DNA from: CALNZV01 sp942491115
Lineage (GTDB): Bacteria; Desulfobacterota; Desulfobacteria; Desulfobacterales; UBA5852
Reading direction: 5' to 3'
Length of the DNA stretch: 64,000 nt
Assembly (NCBI GenBank): GCA_942491115.1
Contig: CALNZV010000001.1
Coordinates: 248,001-312,000 of the forward strand
Made by a program: the position numbers and the translations under genes
Shown: positions 24,860 to 32,943 of the stretch, piece by piece
Layout: every line of letters starts with the position of its first letter
How positions within the stretch are numbered: the first letter of the stretch is position 1
Notes under the pieces: model-generated
Databases searched by the model: none
The model's input: the letters and a program-made list of their open reading frames with translations, nothing else
What the model was told of the DNA's origin: nothing

Positions 24860-25975
24860 TTGACCGCCGATCACTCAATCGGAAAAGGAATCATCGAACA
24901 GATCATCGATGGAAGCATCACCATCGATACCATCGATGAATTCGAAAGCATTCTGAAAATTTTCCCGGAGAGTCCTGAAATCAGACGGCTTTACGCCGAT
25001 CTTCTGGTGGGCTTCCGAAAGATCGATACAGCGGTCGCTTCCTACCATCGGGCATCTGAGCAGTTCCTGGAAAAGAGCGCCATCCCTCAGGCGATCGTCG
25101 CCTCGCTTCTGGCCTGGCAGCAGCGCAAACCCAGTGCCGACCAACTCAAGCGCTTCTACCACCGCATGCTGGAATCCAATCGACGGGTATCCCCTCTGTG
25201 TGCGTTTCTGGCGGACCTCAGCATGTCGGAGTTGCTATCCCTCATTGTCCGGATGGAACGGATTCGGTTGCCGCCCAACCGGACCTTCATATGGCCTGGT
25301 TGCCGTGAAAATAGCCTCTACTTCATCGTACACGGGTCCGTTACCGGTAAAGGTTGCCATGACCCCTCCGGCGTTGCGGGGGATCCGACGGTCGTTCGGC
25401 AATACCTGGAGAAAGATGTTATCGGGGATATCCTCCCTCTGGACGCCCCCACGTATGCCAGAAAAACCCTGGAAACCCTTGAGCAGACGGAACTGGTAAG
25501 AATATCCAAAGCCAGCCTGGCAGCCATCAGCAACCGGTTCCCGTCTTTTGCAGAAAAACTGTCCACATTGCTGCGTCGGCAACGGGTTCAAAACGGGCGA
25601 GGCAACTTGAATCGGCGCACCTGTCGAAGGAATATACCGGTTCGAATCAAGCTCGAATCTCCAGCACCACCCGATACCATTCCCTCTGTTATTCGGGGAA
25701 TGGTCAAAGACATGTCCATTGACGGCATATCGGTCGTTCTGGACAAGGACTCTGCATCCGCTGCCCCCCCACGGTTGAGGGGGACAGTCGTCAATTTGCA
25801 TATGAATCTTCCCAACGAGAGCATGACCCTCACCGTCAGGGGGCGCATTGTGTGGGATCGGAAAGCCGATTGCCAGACATCTTCGACGGTAGCTCTCGGC
25901 ATTCAGTTTCTGGGTTTACCCCCCAGCTTAAGCGGCCTTCTGCTGGTATTTGCAGACTATTTTGTCCGACTGTGA
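24860..25975 (+). CDS. Cyclic-nucleotide-binding-like domain plus PilZ domain protein
   Basis: A 371-residue protein in three parts. Residues about 1-115 are helical and TPR-like (RLYADLLVGFRKIDTAVASY). Residues about 125-240 resemble a Crp-type cNMP-binding barrel (NSLYFIVHGSVTG ... KDVIGDILPLD), but the usual phosphate-binding arginine cassette is not evident. Residues about 250-365 are a PilZ domain with RRNIPVRI and DMSIDG, the two motifs that bind c-di-GMP. The start is TTG at 24860, five bases after CGGAGGG. It probably joins c-di-GMP to another signal; the output is unknown. It is likely co-transcribed with the DUF2062 gene. Confidence 0.75.
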   Translation: MTADHSIGKGIIEQIIDGSITIDTIDEFESILKIFPESPEIRRLYADLLVGFRKIDTAVASYHRASEQFLEKSAIPQAIVASLLAWQQRKPSADQLKRFYHRMLESNRRVSPLCAFLADLSMSELLSLIVRMERIRLPPNRTFIWPGCRENSLYFIVHGSVTGKGCHDPSGVAGDPTVVRQYLEKDVIGDILPLDAPTYARKTLETLEQTELVRISKASLAAISNRFPSFAEKLSTLLRRQRVQNGRGNLNRRTCRRNIPVRIKLESPAPPDTIPSVIRGMVKDMSIDGISVVLDKDSASAAPPRLRGTVVNLHMNLPNESMTLTVRGRIVWDRKADCQTSSTVALGIQFLGLPPSLSGLLLVFADYFVRL

Positions 25976-26034
25976 TAACGGTCTCCCACTTCGGCTGTCA
26001 AATCGAATCAGAATCACCCTCACGGACGTTCGCC

Positions 26035-26520
26035 ATGACCCACACCTTCTCCGCGTGCCGACGCATCGGCATTCTTTCCGACACCCATGGACACCTGTCG
26101 CGGTCAGCAAAAAAGGAACTGGCGGATGTCAACCTGATCATCCACGCTGGTGATATCGGAAGCCCCGATGTACTCGACGAGCTCACGGCCATCGCCCCTG
26201 TCATCCCCGTCAAGGGCAATATGGACAGCGGTCGCTGGACGGCTCCTCTCCATGACACGGAACTGATCGATGTGGACGGCACGATGATCTATGTGCTTCA
26301 TGATCGTCTTGCACTAGACCTCGACCCCGAAACCGTTGGCATTCGTGCGGTCGTCTCGGGTCATACCCATCGCCCCGAAGCCGAGGATGACGCAGGCATT
26401 CTCTACCTCAATCCCGGCAGCGCCTCCTTCCCTCGCCATGGGCGAGCCCCCACTGTTGCCGTCCTCGACGTCAGCCAGGGATCGATCCACTTCCGCTTTA
26501 TTGAATTGGTCGAGGATTGA
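26035..26520 (+). CDS. YfcE/MJ0936-type metallophosphoesterase
   Basis: A 161-residue calcineurin-like phosphoesterase with all metal-binding blocks: LSDTHGHL, HAGDIG, KGNMDSG and SGHTHRPE, followed by LNPGSASFPR. This small subfamily hydrolyses phosphodiesters with Mn. The physiological substrate is unknown. The ATG at 26035 is the first that starts just before the core; a longer frame overlaps the upstream PilZ gene. Its position after a PilZ protein is suggestive only. Confidence 0.85.
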   Translation: MTHTFSACRRIGILSDTHGHLSRSAKKELADVNLIIHAGDIGSPDVLDELTAIAPVIPVKGNMDSGRWTAPLHDTELIDVDGTMIYVLHDRLALDLDPETVGIRAVVSGHTHRPEAEDDAGILYLNPGSASFPRHGRAPTVAVLDVSQGSIHFRFIELVED

Positions 26521-26639
26521 GCCCCTCATCGGCCGTCCCACCATGGGAAACAGGATTTTCTCTACGCCTACTCATTGGGCCATATTTGTCAGAGGAATGT
26601 CCCGGTATCTACCGGTTCATCTGAAACCCTCCCCTATAA

Positions 26640-26800
26640 TTGTGCCATTGATAAGTAGAGACTTCTTGGGCAAAATGTCGACCAAGAATGTCATTGCAAA
26701 AAAGCTCTGAAGCCGGCGGAGCGACGCAAGTTGGTCGATATCATGCGTCAGGAACATGGCCTCAGCATTCGCAGAGCCTGCCCGAACACAGGGCTCAGTC
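26640..26800 (+). mobile_element. Relic of an IS3-family element: orfA/orfB junction with A6G slippery site
   Basis: One frame ends with VIAKKL and a stop at 26708-26710, like the end of IS3 OrfA. In the -1 frame the sequence reads on as LKPAERRKLVDIMRQEHG and then LSIRRAC, typical of the start of IS3-family OrfB. The switch lies at AAAAAAG (26698-26704), the heptamer used for programmed -1 frameshifting in this family. The similarity fades by about 26800, at the 3' end of the DUF368 gene. No inverted repeats or further transposase sequence are seen, so it is a dead fragment. Confidence 0.55.
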
Positions 26801-27703
26801 TCTGCGTTGATGTTTGGCCAGGGTATTCAAAACCCACACGGCTAGGAGGCCGAATAGCATCAATCCTAACGCCGTCAGAACCTCACCGTTGAATTGAGCA
26901 GGAAGATGGTTGACATCATAGTCGCCGATATGGGTCCATTTCCAGGGCCAAACCTTTCTGAGAGACCCCATCATCAGCCCCACCAAAGACGCCAGAGTCC
27001 AGTTGCGATAATGCAGCAGCAGCCAATTGAGAAGGCGAACGAAACTTAGCAGGCCTGCAACCGCACCCATGCCGAAGACGAGAAGAATCATCAAATCCCT
27101 TTGATTAACCGCATTGAGTACAAACTGATATTTCCCCAGCAATACCAGAATGAAAGATCCCGATATGCCCGGTAGAATCATTGCGCAGATGGCTATTGCA
27201 CCGCTTACAAATAAAAAGAGGGGAGTCTCCGGCGTATTCATGGGGACGATTCCGACCACCCAATATGCCCCAAGGGCCCCAATAACCATCCATGACACTG
27301 TTCCAGTCGTCCACCGATCCATCTGCCGCCCCACGGCAACGACGGAAGCCAAGACGAGCCCGAAGAAAAAAGACCAGATGTAGACCGGATAGTGAGTCAG
27401 CATCCAACCGATCGCTTTGGCCAGACTGAGAATTGCCGTCAGTATTCCCATTCCGAGGGCGAGAAGAAAAGGCCAGGGAACGCCGTTGATAGCCTCCCGA
27501 ACCCGGCCCTGGACTAGGCGACGAAAAAACAACAGGTCAAAGGAGCGGATTGCATGGATCAATTCTTCATAAATACCCAGAATGAGCGCCATGGTACCCC
27601 CGGAAACGCCGGGGACGACATCCGCTGCCCCCATGCAGAACCCTTTGAGCGCTATGGTCAAATAAGCGTTAATAGATCGATGTGATTGGGTCGGACCGGT
27701 CAT
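26795..27703 (-). CDS. DUF368 membrane protein, probable undecaprenyl-phosphate translocase
   Basis: A 302-residue protein with about eight membrane helices. The DUF368 signatures are GAADVVPGVSGGTMALILGIYE near the N-terminus (residues about 25-46) and AMILPGISGSFILVLLGKY in the second repeat. Members of this family have been shown to recycle undecaprenyl phosphate across the membrane. A GGAG lies seven bases before the ATG. The upstream DNA on this strand is the HEARO-like element, so the mRNA leader may contain it. The last codons abut the IS3 relic. Confidence 0.87.
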   Translation of the reverse strand: MTGPTQSHRSINAYLTIALKGFCMGAADVVPGVSGGTMALILGIYEELIHAIRSFDLLFFRRLVQGRVREAINGVPWPFLLALGMGILTAILSLAKAIGWMLTHYPVYIWSFFFGLVLASVVAVGRQMDRWTTGTVSWMVIGALGAYWVVGIVPMNTPETPLFLFVSGAIAICAMILPGISGSFILVLLGKYQFVLNAVNQRDLMILLVFGMGAVAGLLSFVRLLNWLLLHYRNWTLASLVGLMMGSLRKVWPWKWTHIGDYDVNHLPAQFNGEVLTALGLMLFGLLAVWVLNTLAKHQRRD

Positions 27704-27734
27704 CTATCATCTCCGCATAATGGCGTTGATTCAA

Positions 27735-28050
27735 TATGAGGCGCCACCCGCTTAGCGGGTGGTATCAGACGGCCCCAAAGGGGGCGGGTGGCTGCTGAAT
27801 GACCGTTGACATTCCTCCCATTGTCCCGAGGACGAGCATCGGGACCGGGGGCGAAAACGATGCGGTGGCGGTCTGAGCCATCCCGACAAGCGAGGCGAGT
27901 TCCGGCGCATCCAGCGTTGGGCCTCGGGGCACGGGCGTCCTCTGTGGTCTTGCTTATCTGGGCGCGCCCCAAAAGGAACAACGGATCAGAAAAACGCCGG
28001 GGCGGCAACCCCTCCACGGGGACTCCACCAGAGGTGGAGGGTTTGGATCA
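27735..28050 (-). ncRNA. HEARO / omega-RNA-like element without an iscB gene
   Basis: On the minus strand this interval is G+C-rich and highly structured, with no credible protein. It opens with a long stem (AACCCTCCAC pairing with GTGGAGGGGTT, about 28042-28010). It then has a GACCACAGAGGACGC segment, a CGCCGGAACUCGC-like block and a GTCCCGATGC ... GGGACAATGGGAGGAATG end. It closes with a perfect hairpin at 27762-27744. I recognise this order from HEARO RNAs, the guide RNA scaffolds of IscB in IS200/IS605-type elements. The call rests on recalled motifs; a covariance search would decide. In IscB loci the nuclease gene follows the RNA; here the DUF368 gene follows instead. Confidence 0.6.
27744..27762 (-). 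repeat. Perfect hairpin at the presumed right end of the HEARO-like element
   Basis: CCACCCGC and GCGGGTGG form an eight-base stem with a three-base loop. IS200/IS605-family ends carry such subterminal hairpins for strand-specific recognition. It lies about 40 bases before the DUF368 start codon. Confidence 0.6.
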
Positions 28051-28194
28051 AAGTAAGACCGGCGGCCCATCTAAGGTCGTTTCGCTAGCGGACTCCGCGG
28101 GCCCACTGGGCGGTGCAATCACCGATGGAAGGGAACCGATCAGTTTCTGCCGACTCTATCGCTGCCCATTGACATCACCCTCAGCAGCGGATGG

Positions 28195-28896
28195 TTATCC
28201 CTCAACCATTGATCCCGAGTCAACAGACTGTTGTCTGAAGACGAGCAGGTTGCGCAGGTAGTTCGAACCGGGCAGCACGATAGAACGACAGGTGACCGAA
28301 TAGGGCAACCGCTCACGCTGAATCCATTGAAGGGTTTCATCCACCTCTGCATGGCAATCGGGCCCTTTCATCGCCAGCAATATCCCATTTTCTTTCAGTA
28401 AGGGAGTGGAGAGGCAGACAAGGCGGTAAAGACTGGTGAACGCCCTTGAGATGATGATGTCGAAAAGGTGTCCAGAGAAAATGTCGGTCTCAAGGGTTTC
28501 AGCACGCATCTGATGGGCCGACACCCCTTCAAAATCAAGGGTTCGAATGATGTGTTTAAGGAAATGAATTCGTTTTCTTGATGCATCGACCAGATCGACT
28601 GTCAAATCACCTCTTAAAATTTTCAAGGGAATCCCGGGGAATCCGGCGCCGCTGCCGAGGTCAAGCATCGTTGCTCCGACAGGGATCAGTTGAGCGGGGG
28701 TCAGGGAATCCAGTATGTGCTTGATGGCAATGTCGCGGGGAGCGTCGATCCGGGTTAAATTGATACGGCGATTCCACCGGACTAATTCTCTACAATAGGC
28801 AGTGACGCGGTCAATCTGGAAATCGTCAACGATCAGTGAGAGCTCTTTACAGCCGTCTTTTAGAAGATGAACCCAGTCTTGCGATCCGATGTCCAC
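28195..28896 (-). CDS. rsmG: 16S rRNA (guanine527-N7)-methyltransferase RsmG
   Basis: A 233-residue class I methyltransferase. RsmG features are NLTRI, HILDSL, the SAM loop MLDLGSGAGFPGIPLKI, VDASRKRIHFL and the SRAFTSL element. It methylates G527 of 16S rRNA. I prefer the GTG at 28896 because GGGAG lies six bases before it; an ATG at 28938 would add 14 residues with a weaker site. The gene stands alone between the HEARO-like element and the signalling cluster, without the usual mnmG or parAB neighbours. Confidence 0.88.
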   Translation of the reverse strand: MDIGSQDWVHLLKDGCKELSLIVDDFQIDRVTAYCRELVRWNRRINLTRIDAPRDIAIKHILDSLTPAQLIPVGATMLDLGSGAGFPGIPLKILRGDLTVDLVDASRKRIHFLKHIIRTLDFEGVSAHQMRAETLETDIFSGHLFDIIISRAFTSLYRLVCLSTPLLKENGILLAMKGPDCHAEVDETLQWIQRERLPYSVTCRSIVLPGSNYLRNLLVFRQQSVDSGSMVEG

Positions 28897-29003
28897 CGTT
28901 GACTCCCGGTAGCAGCGGGAGTGATGGCAAAATGCCAAATCCGCTCTGATGAGTATGCAAGCAAAGAAGGATCAAAAGATCTCTTACAGGATCCGTTGAG
29001 TCA

Positions 29004-31388
29004 TCAAGAGATACATACGCGACGAACCTCCGGCAAATCAGTGAACCCCTGTAGAACCTTCACAATACCGTCCTGTTTCAAGGTCGACATTCCTTCACCG
29101 ATAGCTTTTCGAAAAAGATCTTCGGTGGATGCCGCCTGCTTGATGAGCTTTTTGATCAAGGGGGTACCCTCCATGAGTTCATGAATACCCATCCGCCCCC
29201 GATATCCCGTCCCGGAGCATTTTTCGCAACTTCCGGGGCGGTAGAGTTTGATATCGTTCGAATAGGTTATACCCGTCCGTTTAAAATCCTCCCGCCCATA
29301 ATCCTCAGCGATGGCGTCAAATTCATCTTGGTCTGGCGTGTACTCTTTTTTGCAGGAACAGAGGCGACGGACCAGTCGTTGAGCGAGGACTCCGAGAAAT
29401 GCATCTGAGAAATTGAGTGGATTCAGCCCCATATCCAGAAGACGGGTCACCGTTTCCGGAGCGCTGTTCGTATGCAAGGTAGAAAAGACCAAATGGCCCG
29501 TCAGAGAAGCCTCCACACCAATAGAAGCCGTCTCCTCGTCCCGCATCTCACCAATCATGATCACATCAGGATCGGCTCGCAGAAAGGCGCGCATTATCCG
29601 GGCAAAATCCAGTCCGATTTTTGGTTTGGCTTCAACCTGTCGCAATCCCGTTTGTGTGATTTCCACAGGATCCTCTGCCGTCCAGATTTTGATCCCCGGT
29701 TTGTTGATGTGTCCCAATGCCGCATGAAGGGTCGTTGTTTTTCCGGAACCCGTTGGCCCAACCACAAGAACCAGGCCGTAAGGTTTTTTAATGCTTTCCT
29801 TTATCACCGACAGGTTGCGGTCGCTGAGCCCCATGTCATCTAACTTCATCACACCAGCCGATGCGAGAATTCGAAGGACACTATCCTCATAGCCTCCAGC
29901 CGTTGGCAGTGTGGCCACCCGAAGCTCAAAAGGAGGCACGCCTTTTCGTTTGAACTTAATCTTCCCATCTTGGGGCAATCGCCGTTCTGCGATATCAAGA
30001 CCGGCCATAATCTTAACGCGGGACAAGATTCCCCTTGCCATGGAGTTCGGTACTTTGATGTAGTCCTGACACACACCATCCATTCGAAACCGAATATTGG
30101 TGGTTTTGGTCTGCGGTTGGGGTTCGATGTGAATGTCCGACGCATTTTTTCGATAAGCGGCAATGAGGCACTGATCGACCAGCTTTACAACCTTGCTGGA
30201 ACTTTCGTCCATATCATCATTGCTGTCTTCAGCATCTTCCTCTTCTTCGAATGAAACATCCAATATTTCATCGAATGCATCTATTCCATCTTCTCCGACT
30301 GCGACTTCCAATTGTTGATCGGCTGAGTAGAACTGGTTGATATAAAGCTCTATATCTTCCCTTATCGCTACGGAGAAGTTGATTTTTGAACTTTTCATCA
30401 ACGCGCGGATGTTATCCGTTTTATTCAGATCCCTGGGGTTATCGACAAGAATTTCTACTCCGTCCTTTCCCCAGTTGAGCGGAACCCAGACCTCGTTTAT
30501 AAGGAAGGATTTTTTTAAGCTTCCCAACAATTCGTATGGTGTCGCCACATCAGGATCGTATTTTCTGAATGGGCAGCCGTAGAATTGTGAAAAAGACTTG
30601 CCGATATCACTGAGACTGAGGCCGAATGAGTTCATCAGGACATGTTCGACACTCTTTCTTGATTTTTTTGCAAGGCTGGCAGCCCGCTGCAACTGATCGG
30701 TGCTGACCAAATCGTTTCTTAGTAAAAAATCATATTTAGAGCCGGATGCCAGTGAACTCCTTAGTCCATCGAGTCGCTTCTTTATATCGCCATCGCTTGG
30801 GGCATCTTTGAGGGCGGCCTCGTACAAATCCATAGCAAGGTCGCGATTGTCCCGTTTTTCCATATCTTGCCCGAAGAAAGACTTGACCTTGGCCATGTGT
30901 TCTTTTTCAAGGCGTTGATCCCCGGCAATCTTCATGATCCGGTCAAGAAGCTCTGCAGGTGAATGGAGTTTGACCAGGCAGGCGGAGATTTCCTGTACGA
31001 TACTTTCAACATCTTCGAAGTCTGAGTAGATAAGCTTTTCATATTCCGCTACGGCCTCTTCGAAGAGTCCCAGATCTTTGAAAGCTGATGCGCTATCGAG
31101 TATTGCGGGGGCTTCTTCCTGACCTGAAAGCGTCTTTTTCAGCATGGAAATTTCTTCGGAAGAAACGTTCCCAGCTTCATCCTTCGGCACTTCTTTGACT
31201 TTCTCCCGAATTTCACTCAATCGATCATTCACTGCGGTTTTCTGTTCGTCATCAAGATTGGGAAAATCTTTGACAACCTGTTCGAAAATAGCAGCAGCTT
31301 CGTCGAAAAGTCCCATCGAAAAGCAGACTTCCGCTTCGTTTATTTTACTTTCAGCGTCTGACTTCATCAATTTTTGTGCTTTTGCCAT
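29004..31388 (-). CDS. GspE/PilB-type secretion or pilus ATPase with TPR-like N-terminus
   Basis: A 794-residue protein. Residues about 1-210 are helical and TPR-like (LFDEAAAIFEQVVKDFPNL). Residues about 220-370 match the GspE/MshE N-terminal domain. The ATPase core follows with Walker A GPTGSGKTTTLHA (about 541-553), an Asp box (AEDPVEITQTGLRQ), Walker B (DPDVIMIGEMRD) and the His box (STLHTNSAPETVTRL). A zinc-binding CxC ... CxxC set lies near LCSCKKE and CEKCSGTGYRGR. Such ATPases drive type II secretion or type IV pilus assembly. No other pil or gsp genes are in the window, so it must serve machinery encoded elsewhere or a new role. It is the last gene of the leftward cluster. Confidence 0.85.
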   Translation of the reverse strand: MAKAQKLMKSDAESKINEAEVCFSMGLFDEAAAIFEQVVKDFPNLDDEQKTAVNDRLSEIREKVKEVPKDEAGNVSSEEISMLKKTLSGQEEAPAILDSASAFKDLGLFEEAVAEYEKLIYSDFEDVESIVQEISACLVKLHSPAELLDRIMKIAGDQRLEKEHMAKVKSFFGQDMEKRDNRDLAMDLYEAALKDAPSDGDIKKRLDGLRSSLASGSKYDFLLRNDLVSTDQLQRAASLAKKSRKSVEHVLMNSFGLSLSDIGKSFSQFYGCPFRKYDPDVATPYELLGSLKKSFLINEVWVPLNWGKDGVEILVDNPRDLNKTDNIRALMKSSKINFSVAIREDIELYINQFYSADQQLEVAVGEDGIDAFDEILDVSFEEEEDAEDSNDDMDESSSKVVKLVDQCLIAAYRKNASDIHIEPQPQTKTTNIRFRMDGVCQDYIKVPNSMARGILSRVKIMAGLDIAERRLPQDGKIKFKRKGVPPFELRVATLPTAGGYEDSVLRILASAGVMKLDDMGLSDRNLSVIKESIKKPYGLVLVVGPTGSGKTTTLHAALGHINKPGIKIWTAEDPVEITQTGLRQVEAKPKIGLDFARIMRAFLRADPDVIMIGEMRDEETASIGVEASLTGHLVFSTLHTNSAPETVTRLLDMGLNPLNFSDAFLGVLAQRLVRRLCSCKKEYTPDQDEFDAIAEDYGREDFKRTGITYSNDIKLYRPGSCEKCSGTGYRGRMGIHELMEGTPLIKKLIKQAASTEDLFRKAIGEGMSTLKQDGIVKVLQGFTDLPEVRRVCIS

Positions 31389-31490
31389 AACTCACTCTCA
31401 TGCCGCGTTTGTCGGTAGAAAAGGCGTTTAAGAATCGACTGAGATGTCATTCAACCGTCGGGGGAATGTTGGAGCTGCCCTCCGGCATAT

Positions 31491-31841
31491 CTATCTTTTA
31501 AAAAACCGTTTGAATCCTTTTGCTTCGGAACTCTTTTTCAAATGTGGCAGCAGTATGTCGCAATTCAGCTTGACCATTGCTATTGAGGTAGCCAGGGTCA
31601 TAACGACAAGCAAAAACCCTTTTTCTGTCTTACGAATATATAAGCGGCCCGCCTCGAAAATGAGATCCCCTTCCCGCACACTGCCAATGGTCGATGCGAT
31701 GGCCTGCCAGTTGTCGAAACCGGCAGTCTCCGGAGCCGCCGAGTCATTGAATGCCTCGAAAAGAATATCGCCATTCTTTGAAAAAAGAATAACGCCTTCA
31801 ACGCCATTCGTTTTGAGCAAGTCGCTGAAATGTTCTTTCAT
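31491..31841 (-). CDS. Roadblock/LC7-like small protein
   Basis: A 116-residue protein with a Roadblock-like pattern: an N-terminal helix, then GVEGVILFSKNGDILFE, a central helix and the paired strands DLIFEAGRLYIRKT and GFLLVVMTLATSIAMVKL. Roadblock proteins regulate MglA/Ras-type GTPases as activators or scaffolds. It is the second such protein in the cluster and differs from the one at 38855 in size and sequence, so the two could form a heterodimer or act at different steps. The fold assignment is by pattern only. Confidence 0.65.
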   Translation of the reverse strand: MKEHFSDLLKTNGVEGVILFSKNGDILFEAFNDSAAPETAGFDNWQAIASTIGSVREGDLIFEAGRLYIRKTEKGFLLVVMTLATSIAMVKLNCDILLPHLKKSSEAKGFKRFFKR

Positions 31842-31888
31842 GTCATCGTTTCCAGACTAACGATCGTTTCGTATTGTGCGACACGGTT

Positions 31889-32920
31889 TCAAAGTTTGTC
31901 ATTCAGCACTCTGAGTATTTTGTCTCTCGGGCATTTAGGATTGACAGAGATTACCGTCGTTTTCCGGCCTGGCAGAGCAATGGAATCCGTTCGATCACCT
32001 TGATCGAAATACCCCAGTTTGAGGCGGCCAAACTGAAACATGCTGCCCAAAAGGGTCAGTTTGAAAATAAGTTCATCCATCCCGTCATTCATCTGAATAT
32101 CTTCGATGCCGCAATGTTCTCCGACTTCATTCACCAACAAATCTCTCAAATCGTGAACGGAACGCTCTGTATCTTCAGAATCATCGCCGATTTCAGAATG
32201 ACCATCATCGATAGGCTCATCGGCGGTTTCGCTCTGAATGTCAGCTTCATCTTTTCTTCTGGCAGCCTCTAATATGATCGGCTGCAGGTCACTATTGATA
32301 CGATTATCAATGCTTGGACAATCATTCTTGATGGAAAGATTTACCTGCTCCCATGAAAAGATTTCGTATGCTGCATCCAGTGCCAGCCTGTCACCCAATC
32401 GAGCATCCAGAAGCTGACCCTCTCTAAAAAACAGGATCCCTTCTTTACCTGTCTGTTTGTCCAGTAGTCGAATGGTGCATGTTTTCTCTTCCATCTCCAT
32501 CAGCTGTAAAAACATACCTGAACTAACGCTGTGGAGAGTACCGCCTTCGGATTCTTTGCGGATGGTCTTGACGATCAATTGACCTAAATCTTCAATCAGA
32601 AAAGGCTTGCTGATATACCCAACCGCCCCTCCCTCCTTGGCCAGCCGCTTCATCTCTGGAGTGCTGTACCCGGTGATAATGATGACAGGAATCTCAGGAA
32701 AGTGTTCCATGATATGGGCCAGGAGGTTAAACCCATCCATTCTGGGCATCTTTAAATCGGTGACGACCACCGATACCGAGTGGGTCTTGAGCGTATCGAC
32801 CGCTTCCATACCGTCTTGGGCCATGAGGGCCGAGAAGGTGTCGTTGTACTTTTCCAATCCCTCTTTCAGGGCAAGCAGCATTTCTTTGTCATCATCGACA
32901 AAGAGGACTTTTCTGATCAT
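31889..32920 (-). CDS. Response regulator with receiver domain and PATAN/DUF4388-like region
   Basis: A 343-residue protein. Residues 1-125 are a receiver domain with the acidic pair at VDDD, phospho-acceptor Asp55 (VVVTDLKMPRMDG), Thr near IIITGYS and Lys in ISKPF. Residues about 130-235 resemble DUF4388/PATAN (SGMFLQLMEMEEKTCTIRLL ... GILFFREGQLLDARLG). An acidic linker and a C-terminal 80-residue domain follow; that domain is not recognised. There is no DNA-binding domain, so its output should be protein interaction. It lies 23 bases after the PAS/HisKA gene and is probably its partner. Confidence 0.82.
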   Translation of the reverse strand: MIRKVLFVDDDKEMLLALKEGLEKYNDTFSALMAQDGMEAVDTLKTHSVSVVVTDLKMPRMDGFNLLAHIMEHFPEIPVIIITGYSTPEMKRLAKEGGAVGYISKPFLIEDLGQLIVKTIRKESEGGTLHSVSSGMFLQLMEMEEKTCTIRLLDKQTGKEGILFFREGQLLDARLGDRLALDAAYEIFSWEQVNLSIKNDCPSIDNRINSDLQPIILEAARRKDEADIQSETADEPIDDGHSEIGDDSEDTERSVHDLRDLLVNEVGEHCGIEDIQMNDGMDELIFKLTLLGSMFQFGRLKLGYFDQGDRTDSIALPGRKTTVISVNPKCPRDKILRVLNDKL

Positions 32921-32943
32921 TGGTTTATCCCCGTGGCCTCGAC

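Noticed and set aside
27700..28261. Open frames on both strands between DUF368 and rsmG
   Set aside because: They run through the highly structured HEARO-like element; translations are Arg/Pro/Gly-rich without homology.
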